Source: Blattamonas nauphoetae
Taxonomy: Eukaryota; Preaxostyla; Oxymonadida
Direction of reading: 5' to 3'
Assembly (NCBI GenBank): GCA_033064195.1
Contig: JARBJD010000059.1
Coordinates: forward strand, 1-64,000
Length of the DNA: 64,000 nucleotides
Both the position numbers and the translations under genes were made by a program. Positions 51,901 through 60,369 of the stretch are shown here, piece by piece (position 1 is the stretch's first letter; every line of letters begins with the position of its first letter). Under the pieces are notes generated by a model that was not told where the DNA came from, made no database searches, and saw nothing but the letters and a program-made list of their open reading frames with translations.

Positions 51901-54900
51901 GAACGTTCACCTGTCCCTTCCACAGATCCCGCTGTTGCCGTCACATGGATCGTTGGCACCGACGATTCACGTGAAATTGAGGAGAAGGGGGTTCTGTACA
52001 TAATCCCGAATTCCAACCAATCCATCGACCCCTTTGAGCCAGAAGCACAAGTCGATAACATCAGCTTCTATCAACAGTCGCCGGTCGATTGGGAACGATA
52101 CAACATGCTTGGACGAGACATCTCGACACTCTACGCCACCCGCTCCGAAACACAGGAACCAGCTCCTCTCGCCTTCAGTGTGTCGACCGAACTTGATTTC
52201 TATTTCGCGTTGGGGTTCATCATCCGCGAGATGGTCGATCCAGATCTCATTGTCAGTTGGACTCTCTGCGGGGAAGGGTGTGGATGCAGCTCTTCAGGTG
52301 ACCCTTGTTTCACTTCCGGAATCAAATTCCTCGTTTCTCGCGCAGTGTATCTCAAAATCCCTTTCAGGATCCTCATCAACCGCGCCCCATCATCAACTGA
52401 TGCGTTGAGTGCGGTGTATGCGTGCTCACCGAAAGAGAAGACGCCATCGGGACAACACAAGCTCAACCAATATCTCTCAAAAACAGAAGTGATTGGATAT
52501 AAAGAGATCGTTGGTCGTGTCGTCTTTGCATGCTGGCGTTTTATGAAGAATCAGCGCAACCTTCGCTCTTACACACTCTCATCGGCCTCGTCGGCGCTCT
52601 TCAACCAGACCCTTCCCACTCTTCCTGGTCCTGTCGTAACGTCTCTCTACTTCTCGACGGGAGAGTTCAACAGACTTCCCTCTCTTTTCGAAGTGTTGTC
52701 TCATTCGTACCGATGTTGTGAGCTCATCCGCGCTGTCTGCTGCGAAATGAGAATGATCGGGTCGACAAGCGAGTTCGCTCGAGTGATTGGCATTCCATTC
52801 CAAACAGTCCATTCTCGAGGCTCCCAATTCCGAGTTGAATCTCTCCTGTTCCGTCTCGCCAAACCCCACAACTTTGTGCTGCCTTCGCCATCTTACTCCG
52901 ACGTCATGCGTCAAAGCCTCCCAGAATCCCCTCCTCTCATCCTCCAGCCAATCAGCGGCGTTCGGAAGGGGCCTGTGGCTGTGCTGGATTTCCAGTCGCT
53001 GTATCCTTCCATCATCATTGCGTACAATTACTGCTTCACAACGTGCATGGGAAGAGCATACACTCCCCTTCGTCCACGGCAGCTCGGTGTCACCACTCTG
53101 AGTGTTGCTGATGACTACTTTGACGGCGTGCACGTGAATGTGTCACCGACTGGACTTGCTTTTGTTGACAAAAGCGAACGAATCGGAGCACTTCCCGTTC
53201 TTCTGAACGAACTGCTGCAGTTCCGAGTGTTGATGAAGAACACGATGAAGTTCACTGATTCACCACAGCTTGCCCAACTCTACAGGTCGCGGCAGATGGC
53301 TATCAAATACATCTGCAACGTCACGTATGGCTATCTCGGTGCAGGGTACACTGGACGGATGCCTTGCGTGGAAATTGCAGACTGTGTCGTTGAGACAGGA
53401 CGAGAGACTCTGGACAGGGCCATCCGATTTGTGGAGAAGGAGGAAGGGCTTCCTGTTGTGTATGGCGACACAGATTCGATCTTCATCGAGTTTCCGGAAG
53501 GGACGTCAATTCAGGAGGTGTGGCGGAGAGGCACAGAAATCGCGCGCAGAGTGACACAAATGAACCCGTGGCCGATGGAGCTGCTGATGGAGAAAGTGTA
53601 CAGTCCAGCCCTCCTCGTCACAATGAAGCGCTATTGTGGGTTTGTCTACACATCTCCGAATCAGACTGTCCCAGTCTTCGAATCGAAAGGACTCGAGACT
53701 ATTCGAAGGGACCAGAGTGAGGCGACTGTTGAGGTGATGAGCAGAGCAGTCGTGAATCTCCTGAAGGGCGAAGCTCTCTCCAACATTAAAACACGTCTCG
53801 TTTCTGATCTCCTTCGCATTGCCCTTCGTATCACACCTCTCCACCAGTTCATCTTCCGAAAGGAAACACGCCAAGTTTACCGTCGTCCAGCATCTCTTCC
53901 TCCAGCTGCAGCTGTAACTACTGCGACCCCGTGGTGGCGTACCTCTCGCGGGGAAAGAGTCGGCTATGTCGTTGCACACCCATTCGGCGAAGGGCCTGTG
54001 CGGAAAACGAGAGCTCTCCCAAATCGCCCTGCCCAGCTTCTCTCGAAATCTGTTCAGAACAAACGAAGACTGTCAGACATGTCCGTTCCTCCGCGATATC
54101 TCGTGGAGAATCCTCTCCTCAGAGTGAATGTGGAATACTACATCAACAACCAGATCCTCCCTCCGCTGAACCGCATATTCTGTCTGGTTGGTGTTGATGT
54201 GCGTGTGTGGTGGCGCGAAAAGCAGATCAAAGCAGCAAACGCCGAACGCAAGAAAATGATTCAATCCATCTTCTCAATCCAGCCAGTCGTCGCTGAAACC
54301 CGAATTCTCAATCCAACCCGCGTCTTCTGGTTGAAGCTGACACCGACAGAACTGACTCAGGCCAGCCCAAGCTTCATCAACGGCTCATACTCAACCAAGC
54401 ACGCTTTTGGGATCGGTCTTGGACGAGGAAATGCCGCCATCACGTCTATCTTCTCCCACACTCCCTGTGCATGCTGTGGGAAGCGAGGGGTCGTCCCATA
54501 TCCTCCTTTCTCGTCCAAATCAACACACACACCTCTTTTGTGTGTTGATTGTGCCCAGACAGAGCCAGCACCGACAAACCACTCGCAGCCAGCCACATCC
54601 CGTCTCGCGGCATACTCGCTCTTCGAACAGAAACGGATTGCGGAAGCACGAGTGATGCGTGACCACCAATACTGCGCTCAATGCTACTCAAAATGGGCAG
54701 GCAACCCTTCTTTCGTTGCCGCTTCCTCAAAAATCGTAGTCCACATCCCAAATCTTCGCATGTCGAACAAATCCGTCGTCCCATCATCCACCGCGTCTCA
54801 ACCAGACCTCTGCTCGTGTTATGGAACCCCGTGCAACTGTTCCGGAATCCCTTGTTGTCTCGAAGAGTGCCCACACTTCTATTCTCGACATTCGACAACT

Positions 54901-54963
54901 CATTCCTTGTCCCTTGTCAACATCAACTTCAACGCGTTTGGACTGTCTGCTGACCCCGCCTGA
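48925..54963 (+). CDS. REV3: DNA polymerase zeta catalytic subunit
   Basis: A 2012-residue single exon. The N-terminus is B-family (VFRIFGTSPQGAPICCSVHG, FYPYILVPF). A very long Ser/Pro-rich middle follows, about residues 400-1000. The polymerase motifs are DFQSLYPSII (motif A, Asp near 1355), RQMAIKYICNVTYGY (motif B, near 1456) and YGDTDS (motif C, Asp near 1515 and 1517). The C-terminus has a first Cys group (CACC...CVDC, from about 1848) and a second (CSCYGTPCNCSGIPCC). In the family the second binds an Fe-S cluster and the Rev7/Pol31-type partners. The long middle and the motif text identify REV3 rather than POLD1. It extends mismatched or damaged primer ends in translesion synthesis. 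Confidence 0.95.
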   Translation: MALKPSRREHLYLRVFHIELILSPVSPGYDEEFSYLLTEHLKYAPVFRIFGTSPQGAPICCSVHGFYPYILVPFSLPDTEYFDHQNSLRNIVSFLNGFLLKMVQKTKDSSDTITFYPTKPVIHSPFGKFAHSNSYVHLSPNPSDPPIPPRPILANSHVRLPFLHKESEFITADEKLKATNNRGPWVIHAEFTKGIPFYGYHNEERLFVKLYFCDHSAIKSVVHIIRLHKELFGATNSMPNESHLVPEMQFLIDNNIAGMGILHASSFTVRQPCSASFQHFPQNTIPRQTSGRCTDVDIHVRNIINTHKITRTPLTAESMHTTNYVGTLRTMQKDDEKLRIKIGLPRYEKNPEMERHPVPILFPLEMDGLKQEYGEKMALLEVINAGGFDGKRRKNEDESPAASQEPIDGNDDFQSIFNQASPHLSRALDMTATPNPSQRLSQPTLKKPFKKLELVFGNTEDEVVAEFLRSVKNAQALSVPTEQQKEADKRKSVKQRFENAKQSKMLQYQNQFSPPTTPAISNTQYSAVNTPIRSPFPSQSFEPSARSTVNSQRHSFAFSQQSSQVLSPNDKAVLSKTRKRYTHVGEEQKRQISEENELFSQIINLLNEELQEHERSPLNTQNEQDPESESSLSVGNDESIDQIESESQALLVSTDIQRPSTPPSPDPPHSSVILSSSSAPSSEEDLSPTAKHRPTPRRFKRWLRSHINNSQAFVNGRISLTRQNRSSFHRHTDDVILISDSDSPPQSLSPPSPTISNDFQSISVPLQQPSTPFSNQKYPLLVLPKHVVQSLQAINNQQLKYPFLAQPRRRWDVMKRRWAEGDEMNGTSDVNEDTDTSVRTFVRNQLTLYAEQTKTVPDAMEGSQYQIDEVASVDESEASDVIRVESDEDDEDESNSEEESLLHTQVIHFTSPLTQHRPPLQETTQLPILSGEIRTPSSALPRKHSSALLPSFAAASLSASSTQTESQALAKASNGKENVRVMTISVVVPTPNERSPVPSTDPAVAVTWIVGTDDSREIEEKGVLYIIPNSNQSIDPFEPEAQVDNISFYQQSPVDWERYNMLGRDISTLYATRSETQEPAPLAFSVSTELDFYFALGFIIREMVDPDLIVSWTLCGEGCGCSSSGDPCFTSGIKFLVSRAVYLKIPFRILINRAPSSTDALSAVYACSPKEKTPSGQHKLNQYLSKTEVIGYKEIVGRVVFACWRFMKNQRNLRSYTLSSASSALFNQTLPTLPGPVVTSLYFSTGEFNRLPSLFEVLSHSYRCCELIRAVCCEMRMIGSTSEFARVIGIPFQTVHSRGSQFRVESLLFRLAKPHNFVLPSPSYSDVMRQSLPESPPLILQPISGVRKGPVAVLDFQSLYPSIIIAYNYCFTTCMGRAYTPLRPRQLGVTTLSVADDYFDGVHVNVSPTGLAFVDKSERIGALPVLLNELLQFRVLMKNTMKFTDSPQLAQLYRSRQMAIKYICNVTYGYLGAGYTGRMPCVEIADCVVETGRETLDRAIRFVEKEEGLPVVYGDTDSIFIEFPEGTSIQEVWRRGTEIARRVTQMNPWPMELLMEKVYSPALLVTMKRYCGFVYTSPNQTVPVFESKGLETIRRDQSEATVEVMSRAVVNLLKGEALSNIKTRLVSDLLRIALRITPLHQFIFRKETRQVYRRPASLPPAAAVTTATPWWRTSRGERVGYVVAHPFGEGPVRKTRALPNRPAQLLSKSVQNKRRLSDMSVPPRYLVENPLLRVNVEYYINNQILPPLNRIFCLVGVDVRVWWREKQIKAANAERKKMIQSIFSIQPVVAETRILNPTRVFWLKLTPTELTQASPSFINGSYSTKHAFGIGLGRGNAAITSIFSHTPCACCGKRGVVPYPPFSSKSTHTPLLCVDCAQTEPAPTNHSQPATSRLAAYSLFEQKRIAEARVMRDHQYCAQCYSKWAGNPSFVAASSKIVVHIPNLRMSNKSVVPSSTASQPDLCSCYGTPCNCSGIPCCLEECPHFYSRHSTTHSLSLVNINFNAFGLSADPA

Positions 54964-55193
54964 AATAATATTTGCTCCACGTTCGGTTGCTGATGGCCAT
55001 TAATTGCTTTTTCAATTTCCGAATTCCTGGACCAGACTAATTGAGAGACTATTTTTCGTGATTTCACATTCCCAGATTGACGTGATAAAATCCAGATCAA
55101 CAAACAAGATGTGGATTGTCATTTCATCTATCACAACAGATTGAATACACAGATGAATTTAGATTCGATGAAAAAACCCAGCCGTTTTCACAA

Positions 55194-55264
55194 GCATTGT
55201 TGGTCTAGTGGTAGAATTCAACGTTGCCATCGTTGAGACCCGGGTTCGATTCCCGGACAATGCA
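55194..55264 (+). tRNA. tRNA-Gly (GCC)
   Basis: A 71-nt cloverleaf: acceptor GCATTGT with ACAATGC and discriminator A, anticodon stem CAACG/CGTTG with loop TTGCCAT (anticodon GCC at 55226-55228), T arm CCGGGTTCGATTCCCGG. No intron. A run of seven T follows within about 20 nt, a polymerase III terminator. Confidence 0.95.
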
Positions 55265-55436
55265 AACTTTTGCTCTTTTTTTCTTGATATGATTCAAAGA
55301 AAAGCGAAACGCCTTCTTTTACCACCGCTCCGTGTCCAATTAATCTTGTGGATCATTTGGTTTCGTGTCTTCTTCGAATTGCATCATTTTCAGAAGTCAA
55401 AAAGTTGATTCGGGTCTGATCGTTCATCATGTGAAA

Positions 55437-58223
55437 ATGTCAAAAAGAAGGCGACCTGATTTGCCAGTTATCTCTTTCCCACGATTCGATTCGAATGGTG
55501 CAATCATTCAACCAGTACCAGTTCACTATACACCCAATGCATACAGGGTGAGCCAAAAGTAACCTTCATCACACGGCAAATGCAGACTTTGTGGGCCGAA
55601 ATATTCTAAGTTGAGAAAAAAAAGAGGACGCAGGGTGGGCATTGAACCCGCGTCCTCAAGCTTTCAAAGCGGGCCATCTACCGATTGCGCCACGCAAGCG
55701 TCGAGCGTGATCTGAATTTTGGAGTTTTGTTGGTTGGGCTGTTCCTTTATGTCACTTCACCATAAACCATGATCCGACTTCTTTTTCCGCTAATTGAGAA
55801 AGAACAATACAGAAACAGAGAAAAACAAAGGAAAAACGAAATAGTGATGTGATAGTGTCATTCAATCTCCGGCATCGGTCCTGGTCGTCCGATCGCCACG
55901 TTCTCTGCGATGATCTCGTCATACTGCACTGGATCAAATAAGAAAATGATGTCGAGAAACCGACGAAACGAGATTTTATCAACCTTGAGCAATGTATACA
56001 AAGAACAGTAGTCGAGGAGATCCTCTGAAGCGACCCCCGATTTTGGCATGAATCGTCGAAGATGCGCCCACGACCCTCCACCCGGTTGATATGGACTCCG
56101 GTTATTGGATCTTTGAAATAGTATGTGTGGTTCACGGTTCCATGTCTCATATTCAATTCTTGTTCCAATGTCGAATACCCAGCCCACCTATCGGTGAAGA
56201 TTGTTGTCCCAGGATCACAGACTGCATGTATGATTCCTAGGAGGACAGGAGCTGTTCTATTTTGCACTGGAAGATAAACGGCCCGCATCGGTCCATCGGT
56301 CGGCCGTTCTACAAGTCCTAGAACCCAACGTTCAGTTCTAGCACGCCCTCTTCCGTTCTTTTGTCGTCCGAAGAGGGCTTCGTCGACTTCCACAGTCCGA
56401 TCCTCGCCTCCAATTGTCATAAAACCACCCCACACACTCATCGTCGCAGCTTGTCGACAGAGAGTGAATATTGTGCACACTGCCCCTCTACTCTCCCCAC
56501 TCAGCTGAACAGCATATGTTTGATCGAGATTTAGGTAACAGTATAGGGAGACGAGTAGTGCTTTGTTGATCTCAAGATGAGATCCGTGGAATGGTGTTGA
56601 TTTGAAGAGAGATAGGTTTCGATCGTGCTTTCGACATCTCCAACGACGGTTCCTTTCGTTGGAGACGGTCATTGGTTCGTTGCAAGTGGGACAATTCGGG
56701 ACTGGAAGGATATTCTCGTCTAGAAGAAACTGAATCGTGTCTGCCTTTGATCGAAAGATATCCTGCCATTCAAGGACAGAAAGATCGTTATCTGCGTTCA
56801 TTTTCAAAAATGAATGAAAATCAATGAGCAGATTTGAAATTAAAAGGTATTATGGGGACCCGAACGTCTCGATCACATTTGGCCCAGGAAGTCGGCACTT
56901 GCCTGCTCACCACCTCATTCACTGATTTCTTTCTAATCAACTTCAGTGCAGTGTACGAATGAAGTCAGATCGTTCGCATGTCCCGATTTCTGACAAAAAA
57001 CGAACGAGAATTCAGTTAAGCTTTAATGATCACTCTCTTCATATTTCACGTCTTGAAACTCTCTTTTTTAACTTTTGTCGAAAAAGGCTTTGATCGGCCC
57101 CTAGAGAAGGTTACTTTTGGCTCACCCTGTACACCATCATTGAACTGAATAAGAACTGGCTCCATGGCATGAAGAACATTCACCGAGCTCTCTTTATCTT
57201 TTTGAGAATCTTCTGCCGGTTCTCAAATGAACCATTCAATCGAGATATAGCTGTTACAATTAAAGAATTCTGGGATCTCTTTACAATGAAATTTCTTCTC
57301 AATGAACGCCAAAATATCGACCAGTTTGAAAAAACAAAACCCGGCCTTGGCAAATATGTTTCTACTATCCTGAGATACTACTATACGAATGATGGAAAGA
57401 AAATGCCATACACTATCCAAAAGGCTCCCGAACAATCTCGAATATCGGCAGCAGAATTCAGAAAATCTAATAAAGGTTGGCTATATTAATTGATTATGTG
57501 CTTTTAGACGGTGATAAAATCTATGTTGGGTTAGTTATGTCGCCAGACTTCCCGAAGCTCTTCCTCGGAACTGAAGAGGAGGACCAGTATCGACAACTGT
57601 TTATCAATCAATCTCTCGCATGGACATACACAGAGTTGGATTCGTGGAGGTCACAGTGGGTTCTCAGCCCACCTCAGCCACAACCCGAGTCCTCCCAACC
57701 TTCATCTCAGCCAAAACCATCATTTCCACTCCCACCCGCACCAGCCACCCGACCACAACCACGCCATCCTCAACCACATCCACACCCCAAAGCCAAAGCT
57801 CACCCCTCAACCACATCTGCTCAACCGCCACCTTATTCGTTCCATTTCTTCTCGTATGAAAGTCCTCCAGAAACCGAACTCGAGTTGGGTGCTCCCAATC
57901 AGACACAAAATGTGTACTGTCTCTTGTCAATCCCGGCCATGACGTGGAACAATGTCGATTTCTTCATTTTCGAGAGATCCATTATTTTTCTTGGGGATGA
58001 GGCCCCACCAGTGCTTCCTTCTCTTCCATTCCCCGTCGCGACGTCTCAGCTTGTTCTGTCGCATACTCAATCCGCGTCATTCAAGTTTTGCATCCCCTTA
58101 CCGGATTTCATCCCATCTATCGCGCCAATCCACTCGGAACTGACGCACACTCACATCATCATCATCTGGAATGTCAACGAAAGTGAGATTTCACAACCAG
58201 ATCCATCAAACAGTCTTGAATAG
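55437..58223 (+). CDS. Unrecognised host gene interrupted by a DNA transposon
   Basis: Reading 55437-55543, then 57132-57475, then 57508-58223 after a 32-nt intron (57476-57507), gives about 388 residues in one frame. The transposon 55544-57129 and one TA copy sit inside the codon for Tyr in PNAY-TIIELNKNWLHGMKN. The N-terminal half is helical and basic (FCRFSNEPFNRDIAVTIKEF, GLGKYVSTILRYYY), a Pro/Gln/His-rich linker follows, and the C-terminal half is beta-like (VYCLLSIPAMTWNNVDFFIF). I do not recognise the family. As assembled, this allele is interrupted; another allele may be intact. Confidence 0.65.
55627..55702 (-). tRNA. tRNA-like polymerase III unit inside the transposon
   Basis: It has an A box (TGGCGCAATCGG), a B box (GGTTCAATGCC) and a run of eight T just downstream. 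The loop TTTGAAA would read as anticodon TGA (Ser), but the acceptor, D and anticodon stems pair poorly and there is no long variable arm. Instead GAGGACGC and GCGTCCTC can form a separate 8-bp stem. Likely a decayed or repurposed tRNA gene. Confidence 0.45.
55858..56801 (-). pseudogene. Merlin/IS1595-like transposase with one frame break
   Basis: It starts at ATG 56801 (MNADNDLSVLEW). An N-terminal zinc ribbon (CPTCNEPM...RRWRCRKH) precedes a DDE-type core: VEVDEALFGRQKNGRGR (first Asp), WVLGLVERPTDG, IFTDRWAGYSTL (second Asp), VNHTYYFKDPITGVHIN and RVEG (third, Glu). This is the ISXO2/IS1595 pattern found in eukaryotic Merlin elements. Near 56076 the frame changes: the expected continuation SWAHLRRFMPK lies in the -1 frame and stays open to 55858. 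A one-base deletion in the G run of GTGGAGGGTCG explains it, so the copy is probably inactive unless the ribosome shifts. Confidence 0.85.
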
Positions 58224-58367
58224 CATTCATCTCACATCCATTTCAAAACAAAACATGCAGAAAAAAAATATATGAGATGTTTAAAAATTAAAACCGCAAG
58301 TGTAATTTCGACAAATGAATAACGAGAGAGAAATCATGAAAAAATGAAGAACGAGTGAATGATGATT

Positions 58368-58915
58368 TTAAGAGAGTTCACTCTGAGCATTCTGTATATT
58401 TGAGACAGCATCACTAATTTGATTCCTCATCTCAGTGAGATCTTGCCGTAATATCATTCCTTCTTGACGAACCCTGTTCAGTTCATTCAGGAGTTGTTTT
58501 CGTCTCTCATACACCGCTGAGAGTGAATCATGAAGATATTCTCTGTTTAAAATTACATCATACAACGAATGTGTCACACAATGTATCGATTCTATCGAGT
58601 TCCTCAAAGACCTGCTGAGAATCACAAATTGTCAAGAAATCTTCCTGGATAAGGGAAATATCAACATTATGTTGTTGATTAGACAAGTAAAACATGATAA
58701 ACATCACATACCTGAGAATATTTTGATAGTTCAGTTAAAAACAACGTTCCAAGAGTCTTCAAACTTTCGAGACTTCTCTCAGAGAGAAAGTCCTGACTTG
58801 GGGCTCCGTTTTGAAAAGCTTGCAGAAATTCGTCAACTGGTACATTCGTGATATTCGAAACCGTGTCGACAAATTCGGTTTGAAAGTTATGTCGTCTTTT
58901 GAAAGTGGCTTGCAT
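58368..58915 (-). CDS. Small coiled-coil protein, family not recognised
   Basis: Probably three exons. The first starts at 58915 (MQATFKRRHNFQTEFVDTVSN, ... LTELSKYSQ) and ends at a GTATGTG donor. The second codes EDFLTICDSQQVFEELDRID. A 37-nt intron (GTGTGACAC...AAACAG) then leads to EYLHDSLSAVYERRKQLLNE and a long coiled coil to QNAQSELS. About 150 residues, helical throughout, no membrane segment. The layout resembles small subunits of kinetochore or trafficking complexes, but nothing identifies it. The start is 38 bp from that of the WD40 gene. Confidence 0.6.
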
Positions 58916-58953
58916 CTCTCTGGGCCCGATCGATTCGTCGTCATCACCACCCG

Positions 58954-60253
58954 ATGATATCTCATGCCTGGTTGACTGGAGAGGGAATGAAAATCATCCC
59001 GATGGAGAAGCATGATCGAGAGATTCTATGTATGGCCGTTCAAGGTGACAACCTTGTCACAGGATCCTCGGATCATGCACTGCATCTCTATGATCTAAAA
59101 GCCAACCGTCTTCGTCGACGTCTGTTTACACCCAAATTCGGTCATCATGAATGGTAGAATTATCTTCTTATTGTTTCATTCTCACCATCAATAGGGTGAC
59201 CTGCTGCGACTTTAACTGTGATGGACAAGTTGTATCTGGAGGAATGGATGCAAAGATATGTGTTTGGGACAAATCAATTCCAAAGTGTATTGATCTTCAA
59301 GGTCATAGGTCTCCCACAATTCATCTCGTTTCATATCTCACGATTTATTCTCGTTCTTAAGCACATCTGTATCTCAAATCGTGTGCGACAAGGATACTCC
59401 GTTATGTGCTTCTGCATCGTACGATAAAACATTGAAAGTATCTTTCCTTGCCTCGTTACGCTGCCAGATCTGGAACACCAAATCAGGTGCTTGCCTTCAG
59501 ACTTTTGTTGGCCATTCTCAACCTGTGAACGATTGTGTCTGGCGACGATCACTTTTACTATCAACGGGCCGTGATGGACTTCTTATCGGATGGGTTTGCT
59601 CTTTTCTCCTTCTCAGTGTCCCACGTTCATCGTTCACCATTTCAAATCCAACATTTCTCAGGATGTCAACACTGGCACCCGCATCAACACAATTCGCCAC
59701 ACATCTCCCATCGCAGCCATTCACCTCTTTGCGGACGAACTCGGCTTCGTCGCAACGGGCACCCAAGATGGAACTGTCGCTGTGTACGACCTGCGAGATT
59801 TCCGAACAGCAGTCTTCACATCTGTCCTCCACCCAAATGCAGTCTGTTCATCGGTCAAGTCATTTGACGATCGAGAGGGTTCGAATTTTTGTTTGATCAC
59901 ATTTTTATCTCACAGCAACAACAATCATTACGTCAGGATCTGATCGTCGCGTGGTTGTTGTTGACAGTGCAATGGGTTTTGCACCGCGCGCAGAGCTGAC
60001 AGGACATCAAGCGCCGGTTCACTCGCTCTGCACTGTCCCGTTTGACAGGAGGACTCAACTTGTTGTTTCTGGGGCAGATAATGGGTGGGTGCTCGTCCAC
60101 AATGCTGCGACTGCTGATGGAAAGACAAATGCGTGCTTTGGAAGTGGGATTGTGAAAAGTGGTGTGAGATGTTTAGAGGTGAATGATTCGATGACGAAAC
60201 TCTGTGTTGGAGGTGACGATCTTGAGCCTGTAGTTCTGGATTTTTCTGGTTAA
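58954..60253 (+). CDS. WD40-repeat protein
   Basis: Six exons with short introns (for example GTAGAATTATC...AATAG near 59156 and GTATCTTT...GCCAG near 59439) give about 330 residues of WD40 propeller. Repeats visible are DNLVTGSSDHALHLYDLKAN, GQVVSGGMDAKICVWDKS, PLCASASYDKTLK-IWNTKSG, RDGLLIGW, GFVATGTQDGTVAVYDLRD, IITSGSDRRVVVVDS and LVVSGADNGWVLVHN. There is no extra domain, so the protein is a propeller scaffold; I cannot name its complex. Confidence 0.75.
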
Positions 60254-60369
60254 TTTGATATAGTTTATGATTTTGTTGATTTTAATCTTTATTTTCCATC
60301 AAAGCATTTTTTCTTTGATCGGCCCATTTCATCCTTGCTCCAGTTTCAAGATTCTCTTTTTTGTTACCA

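Larger units (their letters stand above)
55544..57129 (-). mobile_element. DNA transposon with Merlin/IS1595-like transposase, TA-flanked
   Basis: A 1586-bp element with perfect 24-bp inverted repeats (55544-55567 and 57106-57129; outer part CAGGGTGAGCCAAAAGTAAC) flanked by TA on both sides. It carries one transposase on the minus strand and a tRNA-like sequence. Removing the element plus one TA leaves an open host frame, so the insertion was clean. Merlin elements normally make 8-9 bp target duplications; none is seen here. Confidence 0.85.

Noticed and set aside
55627-55702. Functional tRNA-Ser (TGA)
   Set aside because: The loop would fit, but the stems mismatch and the long variable arm of tRNA-Ser is missing.
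55544-57129. The transposon acting as a spliced intron
   Set aside because: There is a GTGAGC near the left end but no AG acceptor that would restore the host frame at the right end.
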